Shown here: piece by piece, positions 1-7,600 of the stretch
Layout: each line of letters opens with the position of its first letter
How positions within the stretch are numbered: the stretch's first letter is position 1
NCBI RefSeq assembly: GCF_021648885.1
Contig: NZ_JAKJHZ010000005.1
Span: 558,001 to 622,000, forward strand
Direction: 5' to 3'
Origin: Nocardioides potassii
Lineage (GTDB): Bacteria; Actinomycetota; Actinomycetes; Propionibacteriales; Nocardioidaceae
Length of the DNA: 64,000 nt
Translations under genes and position numbers: made by a program
The notes under the pieces: model-generated
Databases searched by the model: none
The model's input: the letters and a program-made list of their open reading frames with translations, nothing else
What the model was told of the DNA's origin: nothing

Positions 1-176
1 AGGCGGCCGTCGTCGTCGAAGAGGTAGGTCGAGAACGCCAGGTGCAGCGGCGTCCCGGCGTGGTGGACGCCCGCCTTGTCGGCCGTGCCGACCGCGCGGC
101 CGTCCTCGTCGAGGAGGACGACGAGCTCGCGGGCTGCGGTGGCAGGACTGCTCTGAGTCATGTGGGGAGAAGTCAT
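1..176 (-). CDS. idi: Isopentenyl-diphosphate delta-isomerase, N-terminal part (cut by window edge)
   Basis: About 58 N-terminal residues are visible; the rest lies left of the window. The segment LLDEDGRAVGTADKAGVHH followed by PLHLAFSTYLFDDDG is the N-terminal signature of type I IPP isomerase (Nudix fold), which interconverts IPP and DMAPP. The ATG at 176 overlaps the upstream stop (ATGA) and has GGAGG about six bases before it, which decides this start over the in-frame ATG at 161. It is the last visible gene of the carotenoid operon, where it would balance C5 precursors for CrtE. Identification is firm for the visible part. Confidence 0.88.
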   Translation of the reverse strand, partial: MTSPHMTQSSPATAARELVVLLDEDGRAVGTADKAGVHHAGTPLHLAFSTYLFDDDGR

Positions 177-1219
177 GCGGCACCTCCGGCCGGTCGGGCG
201 AGCTGGTTGACGGCGGCGCCGAAGACGCCGGGAAGGCGCGTCGCAGCCGGGACGAGACCACGCCGGACGACAGGGACGGCCGTGGCGCTGAGCAGGGCGT
301 GGGTGAGCAGCTCGTGGCGCAGGCTCAGCCGCCTCGCCCGCCGGGAGTAGAGGTCGGGACGCTCGGCGCAGACGCATGCCACGGCCGCGCGCGCCTGCGC
401 CAGTCCCAGGGCGATGCCCTCCCCGGTGAGGGCGTCGACGTAGCCGGCTGCGTCGCCGACGAGCAGCACCCGCCCGGCCGCGCGTGCGCGGGCGCGCTGG
501 CGCAGCGGTCCGGCTCCCATCACCTTGGTGCGGGGACCGGTGAGCCGGTCGGCGAGCACGGGGAAGTCGGCGAGCAGGTCGTCGAAGCGGGCGCCGGCGT
601 CGGCGAGGACGGCGACCCCGACGAGGTCGTCGTCGACCGGGGTCACGTAGGCCTCGGCGCGTCGCGACCAGTGCACCTCGACGTACGACGACCAGGGCGC
701 CTGCGCCACGTGGAGGCGCTGCCCGAAGCGCCGCCGCGACGTGTCCTTGGCCGGCACGTCGAGACCGACCAGCCGGCGCACGGGCGAGTGCAGCCCGTCG
801 GCCGCGAGCAGGTAGCGCGCGGCCTCGCCGTCGACCAGCACGTGGTCGCCCGCGTCGCGGACGTCCGTGACGGGCCGCTGCTCGACGGGGATGCCGGCGT
901 CCGCCACAGCGGTGGCGAGGGCCTCGTGCAGGACCGTACGGCGAACGCCGCGGCCCGGACCGGCCGCGAACCGCGCGGTCGCACCGTCGCCCGAGCCGTC
1001 GGCGGCCAGGTAGTGGATCCCCTCCAGCGCGCGCCCGTGCGGGTGCACGCCGAGCGAGGCCAGCTCGGCCACGGCACCGGGCATCAGCCCCTCGCCGCAC
1101 GCCTTGTCGATGGTGCCCGCGCGGGGCTCGCGGACGACGACGGTCAGGCCCGCCCGGTGCGCGTGCAGCGCGGTGGCGAGCCCGACGGGGCCGCCGCCCG
1201 CGACGACCACGTCACGCAT
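173..1219 (-). CDS. FAD-dependent monooxygenase of the geranylgeranyl-reductase/SrsC-like group
   Basis: The 348-residue protein starts with the Rossmann motif VVAGGGPVGLATAL, carries DKACGEGLMP near residue 42 (typical of GGR-like and quinone-forming flavoproteins), and a late FAD motif [21 protein letters not shown] split around residue 280. It follows an ICMT-type methyltransferase and a type III polyketide synthase, the order of srsA-srsB-srsC for phenolic lipids, where SrsC hydroxylates an alkylresorcinol to a quinone. I infer a hydroxylase acting on the polyketide or a prenylated derivative; a reductase of a prenyl chain is the alternative. The ATG at 1219 was chosen because the Rossmann strand begins right after it; it overlaps the upstream gene by 8 bases. 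Confidence 0.75.
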   Translation of the reverse strand: MRDVVVAGGGPVGLATALHAHRAGLTVVVREPRAGTIDKACGEGLMPGAVAELASLGVHPHGRALEGIHYLAADGSGDGATARFAAGPGRGVRRTVLHEALATAVADAGIPVEQRPVTDVRDAGDHVLVDGEAARYLLAADGLHSPVRRLVGLDVPAKDTSRRRFGQRLHVAQAPWSSYVEVHWSRRAEAYVTPVDDDLVGVAVLADAGARFDDLLADFPVLADRLTGPRTKVMGAGPLRQRARARAAGRVLLVGDAAGYVDALTGEGIALGLAQARAAVACVCAERPDLYSRRARRLSLRHELLTHALLSATAVPVVRRGLVPAATRLPGVFGAAVNQLARPAGGAA

Positions 1220-1757
1220 CGGCCGGAACCCCCGACGGGGGCGGCAGCGTCGCGAGCGCCGCGTCCTCGGTGCGGATGCGCACGGCCAGCAGCCCCGCGT
1301 TGAGCACGGTGAAGACGACGGCGGTGATCCAGGCGGCGTGGACGAGCGGCAGCGCCACACCCTCGACGACGACGGCGACGTAGTTGGGGTGCGTGAGGAA
1401 CCGGTAGGGCCCCGACGTGACCGGCGGAAGCCCGGGCACGACGATGACACGGGTGTTCCATCGGCGCCCGAGGGTCGCGATGCACCACCACCGCAGCGCC
1501 TGGGACGCCACGACGAGGGCGAGCATCGTCCAGGCGAGCAGCGAGGGGACGTCCGGTCGGCGCACCCATGCCTCGACCAGCGCCCCGACGAGGAGCGCGG
1601 TGTGGAGCACGACCATGAACGGGAAGTGGCCGAGGCCGCTCTCGACGCCTCCGCGCTCGCGGCTCCACGCGGCGTTGCGGACGGACACGACGAGCTCGGC
1701 GACGCGCTCGAGCCCGACGAGCGCGACCAGGACCGTGAAGGCGAGCAACGTGGTCAT
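1212..1757 (-). CDS. Isoprenylcysteine carboxyl methyltransferase-family protein
   Basis: A 181-residue integral membrane protein with about four or five hydrophobic segments. The C-terminal half carries the ICMT-family signature: [12 protein letters not shown], then [18 protein letters not shown], which binds S-adenosylmethionine in this fold. In bacteria such proteins next to type III polyketide synthases methylate phenolic lipids (SrsB role) rather than prenylcysteine. The start ATG at 1757 overlaps the stop of the polyketide synthase (ATGA), implying translational coupling. O-methylation of the product of the preceding gene is inferred from context; the family assignment is visible in the sequence. 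Confidence 0.78.
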   Translation of the reverse strand: MTTLLAFTVLVALVGLERVAELVVSVRNAAWSRERGGVESGLGHFPFMVVLHTALLVGALVEAWVRRPDVPSLLAWTMLALVVASQALRWWCIATLGRRWNTRVIVVPGLPPVTSGPYRFLTHPNYVAVVVEGVALPLVHAAWITAVVFTVLNAGLLAVRIRTEDAALATLPPPSGVPADA

Positions 1758-2809
1758 GCGTCCGCCTTCAGCAGCACGAGCTCGGAGCAGAAGCCGGGGC
1801 CCATGGCGAGCAGGACGCCGTGGCTGCCGGGCGCGGGCGGGCGCTGGGCCAGCGTGTCCTCGAGGACGTGGAGGACCGAGACCGACGACAGGTTGCCCAC
1901 GCGCGCGAGCGACTCCCAGGTCAGGCGGACCGCCTCGCGTGGCACCTCGAGCGCCGCCTGCAGCGCCTCGATGACCTTGGGGCCGCCGGGGTGGCACACC
2001 CACCAGGCGATGTCGTCGCGGGTGAGGTCGTGGTCGGCGAGGAACGCGTCGACGTCGTCGCGGACGTAACGCTCGACGAGCGTCGGCACCTCGGCGTCCA
2101 GGACGATCCGCAGGCCGGAGCCGGCCACGTCGAAGCCCATGGTGCGCTCGCTGTCGGGGTAGAGCCGGCTGCGCGAGTCGAGGACCCGCACGGTGCCGCC
2201 GTGGCGCGCGTCGCCGACCGCCACCACGGCCGCGGCGCCGTCGCCGAACAGCCCGCTGGCGACCAAGTTGGGCACGGACGTGTCGTCGCGCTGGAGCGTC
2301 AGCGAGCACAGCTCGACGGCCACCAGCACCGCAGTGTGGTCGGGATGGCCCAGCAGGTAGTCGTGCACCCGGGCGATCCCGGCCGCGCCCGCCACGCACC
2401 CGAGCCCGACGAGCGGCATCCGGCGGACGTCCTCGCGGAGCCCGACGACGCCTGCTATCCGCGCGTCCAGCGACGGCACGGCGAGCCCGGTGACGGTCGC
2501 CGTCACGACGAGGTCGACGTCGGACGGCGTGAGGTCGGCCGCCTTGAGCGCGTCGACCAGCGCCTGCGCGCCGAGCTCGACGGCGTGCTCGATGAAGAGG
2601 TCGTTGGCGTGCCCGAAGTCGCCGAGCGTCGCGTAGTCGGCGAGTGGCAGGACGATGTGCCTGCGCTCGACCCCCGCATTGCGGTGGAACCGCCGGAGCA
2701 GCGCGTGGTCGAGGCTGCGCTCGGAGATGACCTCGGCGAAGGCCTCGGTGATCTCCGCCTGCGGGTAGGAGTTCGGGGGCAGGGCGCTGCGGGCGGCCAG
2801 GATCCTCAT
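1754..2809 (-). CDS. Type III polyketide synthase (chalcone/stilbene synthase family)
   Basis: At 351 residues it has the usual length of bacterial type III synthases. The catalytic triad is visible: Cys138 in [11 protein letters not shown], His273 in [10 protein letters not shown] and Asn306 in [10 protein letters not shown]; the C-terminal GPGFCSE loop is also present. These homodimers condense malonyl-type extender units on a CoA starter and cyclise the chain. Gene order with an ICMT-type methyltransferase and a flavoprotein points to an alkylresorcinol or alkylpyrone synthase such as SrsA, but the starter cannot be read from sequence. It sits inside an isoprenoid operon after UbiA and a GGR-type gene, so its phenolic product may be prenylated. 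Start ATG at 2809 overlaps the upstream stop. Confidence 0.9.
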   Translation of the reverse strand: MRILAARSALPPNSYPQAEITEAFAEVISERSLDHALLRRFHRNAGVERRHIVLPLADYATLGDFGHANDLFIEHAVELGAQALVDALKAADLTPSDVDLVVTATVTGLAVPSLDARIAGVVGLREDVRRMPLVGLGCVAGAAGIARVHDYLLGHPDHTAVLVAVELCSLTLQRDDTSVPNLVASGLFGDGAAAVVAVGDARHGGTVRVLDSRSRLYPDSERTMGFDVAGSGLRIVLDAEVPTLVERYVRDDVDAFLADHDLTRDDIAWWVCHPGGPKVIEALQAALEVPREAVRLTWESLARVGNLSSVSVLHVLEDTLAQRPPAPGSHGVLLAMGPGFCSELVLLKADA

Positions 2810-3999
2810 GAGGACTTCCTCTGCGATCGGCGTGGGAGGGACGGGAGTCGGAGCGGTACGAGGTCGCGCGCCAGTCCGGCGGCGAGGCGGGGGTCGATGC
2901 GGCCGTCGCCGAGGCCGATCTCGACGAGCGTGTCGAAGACGTGGCGGTCCCGCCCGGCCGCGCGGATGCCGGCGTCGACGACGCGCGGCGACTGCGCGAG
3001 CCGGGAGGCGACGAAGGTGTGGCGCAGGTGCGAGCCGAGCATGGCGCGTACGACGGTGCGGTACCGGGCGCCCGCGGCCTCGGGTCGGCCGAGCGCGACG
3101 GCGCGGGCGGCCGTGCGCCCGGCGGCGATGCCTGTGGCCACGGCGTAGTAGATGCCCTCGCCCGTCATCGGGTTCACCAGACCGGCGGCGTCGCCGACCA
3201 GGAGCACCGGCCCGTCGGGCTGGTCCCAGCGCCAGGTGCTGAGCGGGAGGTGGTGGCCGCGCCAGTCGTCACCGGTGCTGGCCGCGCCCGGCACGAGCGC
3301 CTCGAGCTGGTCGAGCAGGAGCCTCCGGCTGGGCGCCGTCCCGGACGACTCGCCCGGCAGCAGCTCGCCGTAGCCGACGTTGGCGAGGCCGTCACCGCGG
3401 TCGAAGGCCCAGGCGTACGACGGCTGCCGGCGGTCGCCGTAGCGGATGACCTGCCGACCGCGGATCGCGTCGGTGACGGGCGCGTAGCCGCGGATGGCGA
3501 TGGCACGCGGCTCGCGGCGCCTGCCGAGCAGTGCCTGGCGGACGAGCGAGTGCGCGCCGTCGGCGCCGACCACGACCGAGCCGCGGAGCTCGCCCGAGAC
3601 GACGGGGCCGCCGGAGTCGACGGCGACCGACCGCGCCCGGTGCCGACGCAGCACGGCGCCCGCGGCGACGGCGCGCTCGACCAGCCGGGCGTCGAGGACC
3701 TGGCGCGGCACGACGTGCACCTCGCGGCGCATCGGACCCGCGACCACGACGTCGCCGTGGGACAGCTCGAGCTCGCGGAGCGGCGCCCACCCGTCGACGA
3801 CGTCGGCCGCGCCGACCTCGGCGAGGGCGTCGAGCACGTGGGGCGCGATGCCGTCACCGCACGACTTGTCGCGCGGGAAGTCGCTGCGGTCGAGCAGCAG
3901 GACCCGCAGCGCGGGGTCCGCGGTCAGGGCGCCGAGTGCGGTTGCGGCCCCGGCCGGCCCGGCCCCGACGACCACGAGGTCCCACTGCTCGGCGCTCAC
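2806..3999 (-). CDS. Geranylgeranyl reductase-family flavoprotein
   Basis: The 397-residue protein has [13 protein letters not shown] near residue 10, the GGR hallmark [10 protein letters not shown] at residues 44-53, and [18 protein letters not shown] in the second half. The family reduces prenyl double bonds of geranylgeranyl groups (chlorophyll, archaeal lipids, menaquinone side chains) using FAD. The GTG start at 3999 overlaps the UbiA stop as GTGA. Position directly after the prenyltransferase and before the type III synthase suggests that it saturates a prenyl chain that UbiA transfers or will transfer. Hydroxylation of a polyketide is a second possibility because the family overlaps with monooxygenases. 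Confidence 0.82.
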   Translation of the reverse strand: MSAEQWDLVVVGAGPAGAATALGALTADPALRVLLLDRSDFPRDKSCGDGIAPHVLDALAEVGAADVVDGWAPLRELELSHGDVVVAGPMRREVHVVPRQVLDARLVERAVAAGAVLRRHRARSVAVDSGGPVVSGELRGSVVVGADGAHSLVRQALLGRRREPRAIAIRGYAPVTDAIRGRQVIRYGDRRQPSYAWAFDRGDGLANVGYGELLPGESSGTAPSRRLLLDQLEALVPGAASTGDDWRGHHLPLSTWRWDQPDGPVLLVGDAAGLVNPMTGEGIYYAVATGIAAGRTAARAVALGRPEAAGARYRTVVRAMLGSHLRHTFVASRLAQSPRVVDAGIRAAGRDRHVFDTLVEIGLGDGRIDPRLAAGLARDLVPLRLPSLPRRSQRKSS

Positions 4000-4820
4000 C
4001 GGGCCACCACCAGGAGCGCGGCGTCGACCAGGGCGATGACGACCGCTGCGACGAAGGGAAGGCGTCCGCTGCCGGCGACCACCACGGCCGCCAGGACGAG
4101 GACCGCGACCGCGGCAGGCACCGACACTGCCGGTGCCGGCGAGGCCCCGACCAGCACGACGGCGGTCGCGGCCACCAGCACGGTGGCGGCGACCGGTGCG
4201 ATCCAGCGCCGCCCGAGCCGGTGCGGCAGGCCACGCACGCCGGTGGCGGCGTCGTCGTCGAGGTCGGGCAGCACGTTGAGCAGGTGGGCGCCCACGCCGA
4301 GCAGCGCGGCACCGACCGGCCACCACCACGGTGGCGGCGCGCCGTCGGCGTACGTCACCACGGCGGTGAGCCCGCCGAAGCTGGCCGCGTAGGGGAGCCA
4401 GGACCACGCGGTGGCCTTGAGGCCGAGGTTGTAGGCCCACGCCGAGGCGACGCAGCCGAGGTGCAGCAGCCCCGGGACGAGCCCGAGGGAGAAGGACAGG
4501 ACGACGCAGGCGGCCACGGCGCCGGCGCAGGCGGTGCGGACGACGCCGTACGACGCCTCGCCGGAGGCCAGAGGCTTGTCGGCCCGGCCGGCACGACGGT
4601 CCCGTGCGAGGTCGACCAGGTCGTTGCTCCAGCCGATCGAGAGCTGTCCGGCGAGGACGGCCGCCACCACCAGCGCGGCCGTGGCGAGGGAGAGACCCTG
4701 GGCCGCCGACAGCAGGCCCGAGAGCACCGTGACCGCGAGCGCGGGCCCGGGGTGGGCGGCAGCGACGACGGACGACAGGCCCGAGCGGGTGGCCGCGTCA
4801 GGCGCCGCCCCGGCCGTCAC
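3996..4820 (-). CDS. UbiA-family membrane prenyltransferase
   Basis: A 274-residue polytopic membrane protein with both Asp-rich motifs of the UbiA superfamily: SNDLVDLARD around residues 65-73 and NVLPDLDDDAATG around 182-194. UbiA enzymes transfer a prenyl diphosphate onto an acceptor at the membrane. GTG at 4820 was chosen because GGGAGA lies about six bases upstream. Two roles fit the context: a C5 elongase of the CrtEb type making C50 carotenoids with CrtYe/CrtYf, or prenylation of the aromatic product of the neighbouring type III synthase. The second motif and the adjacent GGR-type gene favour the latter slightly; sequence alone does not decide. Confidence 0.83.
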   Translation of the reverse strand: MTAGAAPDAATRSGLSSVVAAAHPGPALAVTVLSGLLSAAQGLSLATAALVVAAVLAGQLSIGWSNDLVDLARDRRAGRADKPLASGEASYGVVRTACAGAVAACVVLSFSLGLVPGLLHLGCVASAWAYNLGLKATAWSWLPYAASFGGLTAVVTYADGAPPPWWWPVGAALLGVGAHLLNVLPDLDDDAATGVRGLPHRLGRRWIAPVAATVLVAATAVVLVGASPAPAVSVPAAVAVLVLAAVVVAGSGRLPFVAAVVIALVDAALLVVAR

Positions 4821-5086
4821 GACGTCTCCCGGGCGGGGCGGGCGGTCCGGCCATCTCGTCGAGCAGCGCCTGCGGTCGCCGGTCCGGTCGCCGGGTGCCC
4901 AGCAGGTAGGCGCCGTGCAGTGCCTGCACCGGTCGCCAGGCCCAGCGGGCGAGACGGAGCGTGCGGCTGTCGTGGGGCATCCGGTCGCCTTCCGGGGGCG
5001 GTGCATCGCGGGCGACCAGCCGGGGTCGGACCGGGTCGTGGAGTCACCTCGACGTACCCGGTGGCGGGGGCCTCATGCACCGTCAT
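4798..5086 (-). pseudogene. Small unrecognised gene, probably frameshifted; intact downstream frame 4798-4980
   Basis: Two overlapping frames lie between the PAP2 gene and UbiA. One starts at ATG 5086, overlapping the PAP2 stop as ATGA, and has strong G/C third positions for its first 14 codons (MTVHEAPATGYVEV), then loses them. From about 5043 the frame one base later takes over, with G/C third positions and protein-like residues (RLARWAWRPVQALHGAYLLG), to a stop at 4798. Within that frame an ATG at 4980 with GGAAGGCG upstream could give a 60-residue protein. The simplest reading is one gene of about 96 codons with a frameshift near 5030-5043, real or a sequencing error. I do not recognise the family. 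Confidence 0.45.
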
Positions 5087-5955
5087 GACCTCCACCTTGC
5101 ACCCGGTGTCCACGCCGGCCGGATCGCGCGGCCCACGGCCACGCGGGCCACGACCACGGCGAGGACCGCGACGGCCCACCCCGCCAGCACGTCGACGACG
5201 TAGTGCTCGCCGGTGTAGACGAGGGTCAACGCCATCGCGACGGCGTACGCCGCCAGCACGACGCGCATGGCCCACGACACCGACGGCCAGAGGAACAGCG
5301 CGACGAGCAGGGCCGCGCCGGCGTGCAGGGACGGCATCGCCGCAACGGGGTTGCTGCCGGACTGGCCGGCCTCGGTGAGCCGGCCGACGACGTCGAGGTG
5401 CAGGACGTCCCACCCGACGTGCGAGGTGCGGTCGACGTCGCCGATGACGCCTCGCTCGGCGGCGAGCCACGGAGGGGCCGCCGGGTAGGCGACGTAGCCG
5501 GCGATGCCGACGACCGACATCGTCAGCGCGGCCACGACCCATTCGCGGAAGCGGTCGCGGAGAGCGAACCACACGACGGCCGTCACGAGGGGGATGACGA
5601 CGAAGTGCGTGACGTAGACGAGCGCGGCGACCGCGTCCCACCACCGGGGGTCGCCGTCCCACAGGCGCTCCTGGAGCCAGGCCGACGGGGCGGCACCGAG
5701 CAGCGCCTCGTCGGCGCGCGCGGGACCGACGACATGCAGCGCGGAGCCGACGCGGTTGGTCGCCTCGCCGTCGCCCGTGCCGAGCGGCGCCGAGACCCAC
5801 TGGGCGACCGCGTAGGCCACGAGGATCGCGCTCAGCGGCGACCAGGCGATGAGCAGCTGGGCGACGGGCCCGTGCCGGGTGTGCTCGTCGGTCCGCGGCG
5901 CCCCGTCGGCGGCGGCCGCCACGTCCACCCGGTGCCGGGTGACCTCGGTGGTCAT
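5083..5955 (-). CDS. PAP2-superfamily (AUR1/PAP2_3-like) integral membrane protein
   Basis: The 290-residue protein has about six hydrophobic segments and the late PAP2 motifs MPSLHAGAAL and YTGEHYVVDVLAGW, whose histidines and aspartate form the phosphatase/transferase site. The first PAP2 motif (KxxxxxxRP) is not evident, as is usual in the PAP2_3 branch related to inositol-phosphorylceramide synthases. It could dephosphorylate a prenyl diphosphate or move a lipid-linked head group. It overlaps the acyltransferase-like gene upstream (ATGA at 5952-5955) and so belongs to the same operon. Its role in the pigment pathway is not known and is only inferred from position. Confidence 0.78.
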   Translation of the reverse strand: MTTEVTRHRVDVAAAADGAPRTDEHTRHGPVAQLLIAWSPLSAILVAYAVAQWVSAPLGTGDGEATNRVGSALHVVGPARADEALLGAAPSAWLQERLWDGDPRWWDAVAALVYVTHFVVIPLVTAVVWFALRDRFREWVVAALTMSVVGIAGYVAYPAAPPWLAAERGVIGDVDRTSHVGWDVLHLDVVGRLTEAGQSGSNPVAAMPSLHAGAALLVALFLWPSVSWAMRVVLAAYAVAMALTLVYTGEHYVVDVLAGWAVAVLAVVVARVAVGRAIRPAWTPGARWRS

Positions 5956-6449
5956 CGGAGGCTCCCGCGTCGCTCGAGCCGCGCGAGCAGGGGGAGCGTG
6001 CGGAACCGGTTGTAGCGCTGGATCACGATGAAGGGCACGTTGACGAGTACCCCGTAGGACACCAGGAGCACGGCGGCGACCGGCGGGTTCCACAGGACGA
6101 AGAGCGGAGCGCACGCCATCGCCCACCAGTGGGTCAGCTCGGCGCGACGCGTCTCGCGCACGAAGGTCCGCAGCCCCGCAGCGTCCCGCGCCGGCAGCTC
6201 GCGCTTGCTGACCCCGCCCTCGAACAGGGCGCCGGCCTCGGGCAGCCGGTCCTTCCAGCGGTGGATGCGGAGCCGGCGGCGGTACCACCGGCCACCGGAC
6301 TCGAAGCCGCGGGCGCGCAGCAGCGGACCGTCGTGGTCCAGCCGGTGGTCGGGGAGACGGTGGGCGACGTAGCCCGTCACCGCGTGGAAGAAGCCCCACG
6401 CGAGCACGTCGACCACGACGGTCAGCCACGGCGGCACCACGTAGCCCAT
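5952..6449 (-). CDS. Glycosyl-4,4'-diaponeurosporenoate acyltransferase-like protein (CrtO family of staphyloxanthin)
   Basis: Its 165 residues match the length of staphylococcal CrtO, and the conserved segment RIHRWKDRLPEAGALF with hydrophobic segments on both sides is that family's signature. CrtO attaches a fatty acyl chain to the sugar of a carotenoid glycoside at the membrane. It directly follows a CrtQ-like glycosyltransferase (stop and start share a base, TGATG), the same functional pairing as in Staphylococcus. I infer acylation of a carotenoid glycoside. The acceptor must differ from staphyloxanthin because this operon encodes a C40 route with a cyclase. Confidence 0.78.
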   Translation of the reverse strand: MGYVVPPWLTVVVDVLAWGFFHAVTGYVAHRLPDHRLDHDGPLLRARGFESGGRWYRRRLRIHRWKDRLPEAGALFEGGVSKRELPARDAAGLRTFVRETRRAELTHWWAMACAPLFVLWNPPVAAVLLVSYGVLVNVPFIVIQRYNRFRTLPLLARLERRGSLR

Positions 6450-7600
6450 CAGGCGACCTCGCGGGGCTCGCGGGGCTCGCGGGGCTCGCGGCGCAGGTCG
6501 ACCGGTCGGCCGCGCCACCGCACCGAGCGTCGTACGACGGTCAGCAGCAGCGACCGCGCGAACACCAGGTCGAAGGCGAGCAGCGGCAGGGGGAAGAGCA
6601 GCCACGCCCACCACGCGAACGTGCCCGCCGTGCGGAGGACCGAGCGCAGCTGGAGCGCGACGACGGCCCACGCCGCTGCCCAGGCGAGCAACGGCGTCGT
6701 CGGGCCGCCGCGGACCGAGTCGACGGCAGCCCCGGCCGCGCCGAGCGCGACGACGTGGTGGGCGCAGATCCACAGCACGGTGGCGATCGAGGCGAGCGGG
6801 TTCGCCGCCGACGCCCCCGAGGCGATGTTCTTGGTCCAGCCGGCGACCAGCTGGGCGGGACCGCCGGGATAGCTGCGCATCGCGACGGCGTCGCCGCCGA
6901 CGTACGACGTCACGCGGAGCCCGGCGCGGTCGTAGGCCCGGGCGAGGGACACGTCGTCGAGGATCTCGCCGCGCACCGCCCGGTGGCCCCCGGCCCGCTC
7001 GTAGTCGTCGCGCGAGGTGATCAGGCACGGGCCGAACGCCATCGGGAACCGACGGCGGGACGCAGCACGACGACGGGTGAAGGCGGCGCTGGCGAGGAGG
7101 GCGACGGCGTTGAAGTAGGCCGAGGCCTGCTCGTAGGCGTGGACCACCCGGTGGTGGGGTTGCACCGACACCAGGCCGCCGTGCGTCCCGTGGGCGGCCA
7201 GCAGCCGGCCCACGGCGTCGGGGGCGAGCACGGTGTCGGCGTCGAGGAAGAGCAGCACGTCGCGGCTCGCCGCCTCCGCCCCCGTCTGGCAGGCCCAGGC
7301 CTTGCCGGTCCAGCCGTCGGGCCGCGACCCCGCCGCGACCACCCGGGCGCCCGCCGCGGCCGCCACGGCCGCGGTGCGGTCGGAGGAGTCGTCGTCGACC
7401 ACCACGACGTCCAGGGCGCGCGCGTCGAGGGACGCGAGCAGTGCGGGCAGCGTCTGCTCCTCGTCGCGGGCCGGGACCACGATCGAGGCGGCACCCACGT
7501 CGGCGCCGGTCGGGATGCGCAACGTGCGCGCGTCGCGCAGCAGCCACAGCGGCACGCACGCGGCGGCGAGGAGGAGCACGACGACGGCCAGGTCAGCCAT
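6449..7600 (-). CDS. Family 2 membrane glycosyltransferase, CrtQ-like
   Basis: A 383-residue protein with an N-terminal membrane segment, a GT2 domain (IVVPARDEEQTLPALLASL; VVVDDDSSDRT near residue 69; FLDADT near 120; a GDAVAMRSYPGG segment) and three or four C-terminal membrane helices. This layout matches 4,4'-diaponeurosporenoate glycosyltransferase CrtQ. It overlaps the P450 gene by 8 bases and is followed by a CrtO-like acyltransferase, so a hydroxylated carotenoid is the likely acceptor. The extreme C-terminus is a tandem REP peptide encoded by a 9-bp DNA repeat, an oddity noted separately. Sugar donor and acceptor remain unproved. Confidence 0.8.
   Translation of the reverse strand: MADLAVVVLLLAAACVPLWLLRDARTLRIPTGADVGAASIVVPARDEEQTLPALLASLDARALDVVVVDDDSSDRTAAVAAAAGARVVAAGSRPDGWTGKAWACQTGAEAASRDVLLFLDADTVLAPDAVGRLLAAHGTHGGLVSVQPHHRVVHAYEQASAYFNAVALLASAAFTRRRAASRRRFPMAFGPCLITSRDDYERAGGHRAVRGEILDDVSLARAYDRAGLRVTSYVGGDAVAMRSYPGGPAQLVAGWTKNIASGASAANPLASIATVLWICAHHVVALGAAGAAVDSVRGGPTTPLLAWAAAWAVVALQLRSVLRTAGTFAWWAWLLFPLPLLAFDLVFARSLLLTVVRRSVRWRGRPVDLRREPREPREPREVA
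6461..6491. repeat. 9-bp tandem repeat in the GT2 C-terminus
   Basis: Three full copies plus a partial copy of GCGGGGCTC run head to tail. On the minus strand they encode Arg-Glu-Pro repeats just before the glycosyltransferase stop. Because the unit is a multiple of three, copy-number change would lengthen or shorten the tail without a frameshift. Confidence 0.9.

Noticed and set aside
4817..5086. An 89-residue protein with 4-base overlaps to both PAP2 and UbiA genes
   Set aside because: After 14 codons its third positions lose G/C preference and the residues become low complexity; the adjacent frame is the coding one.
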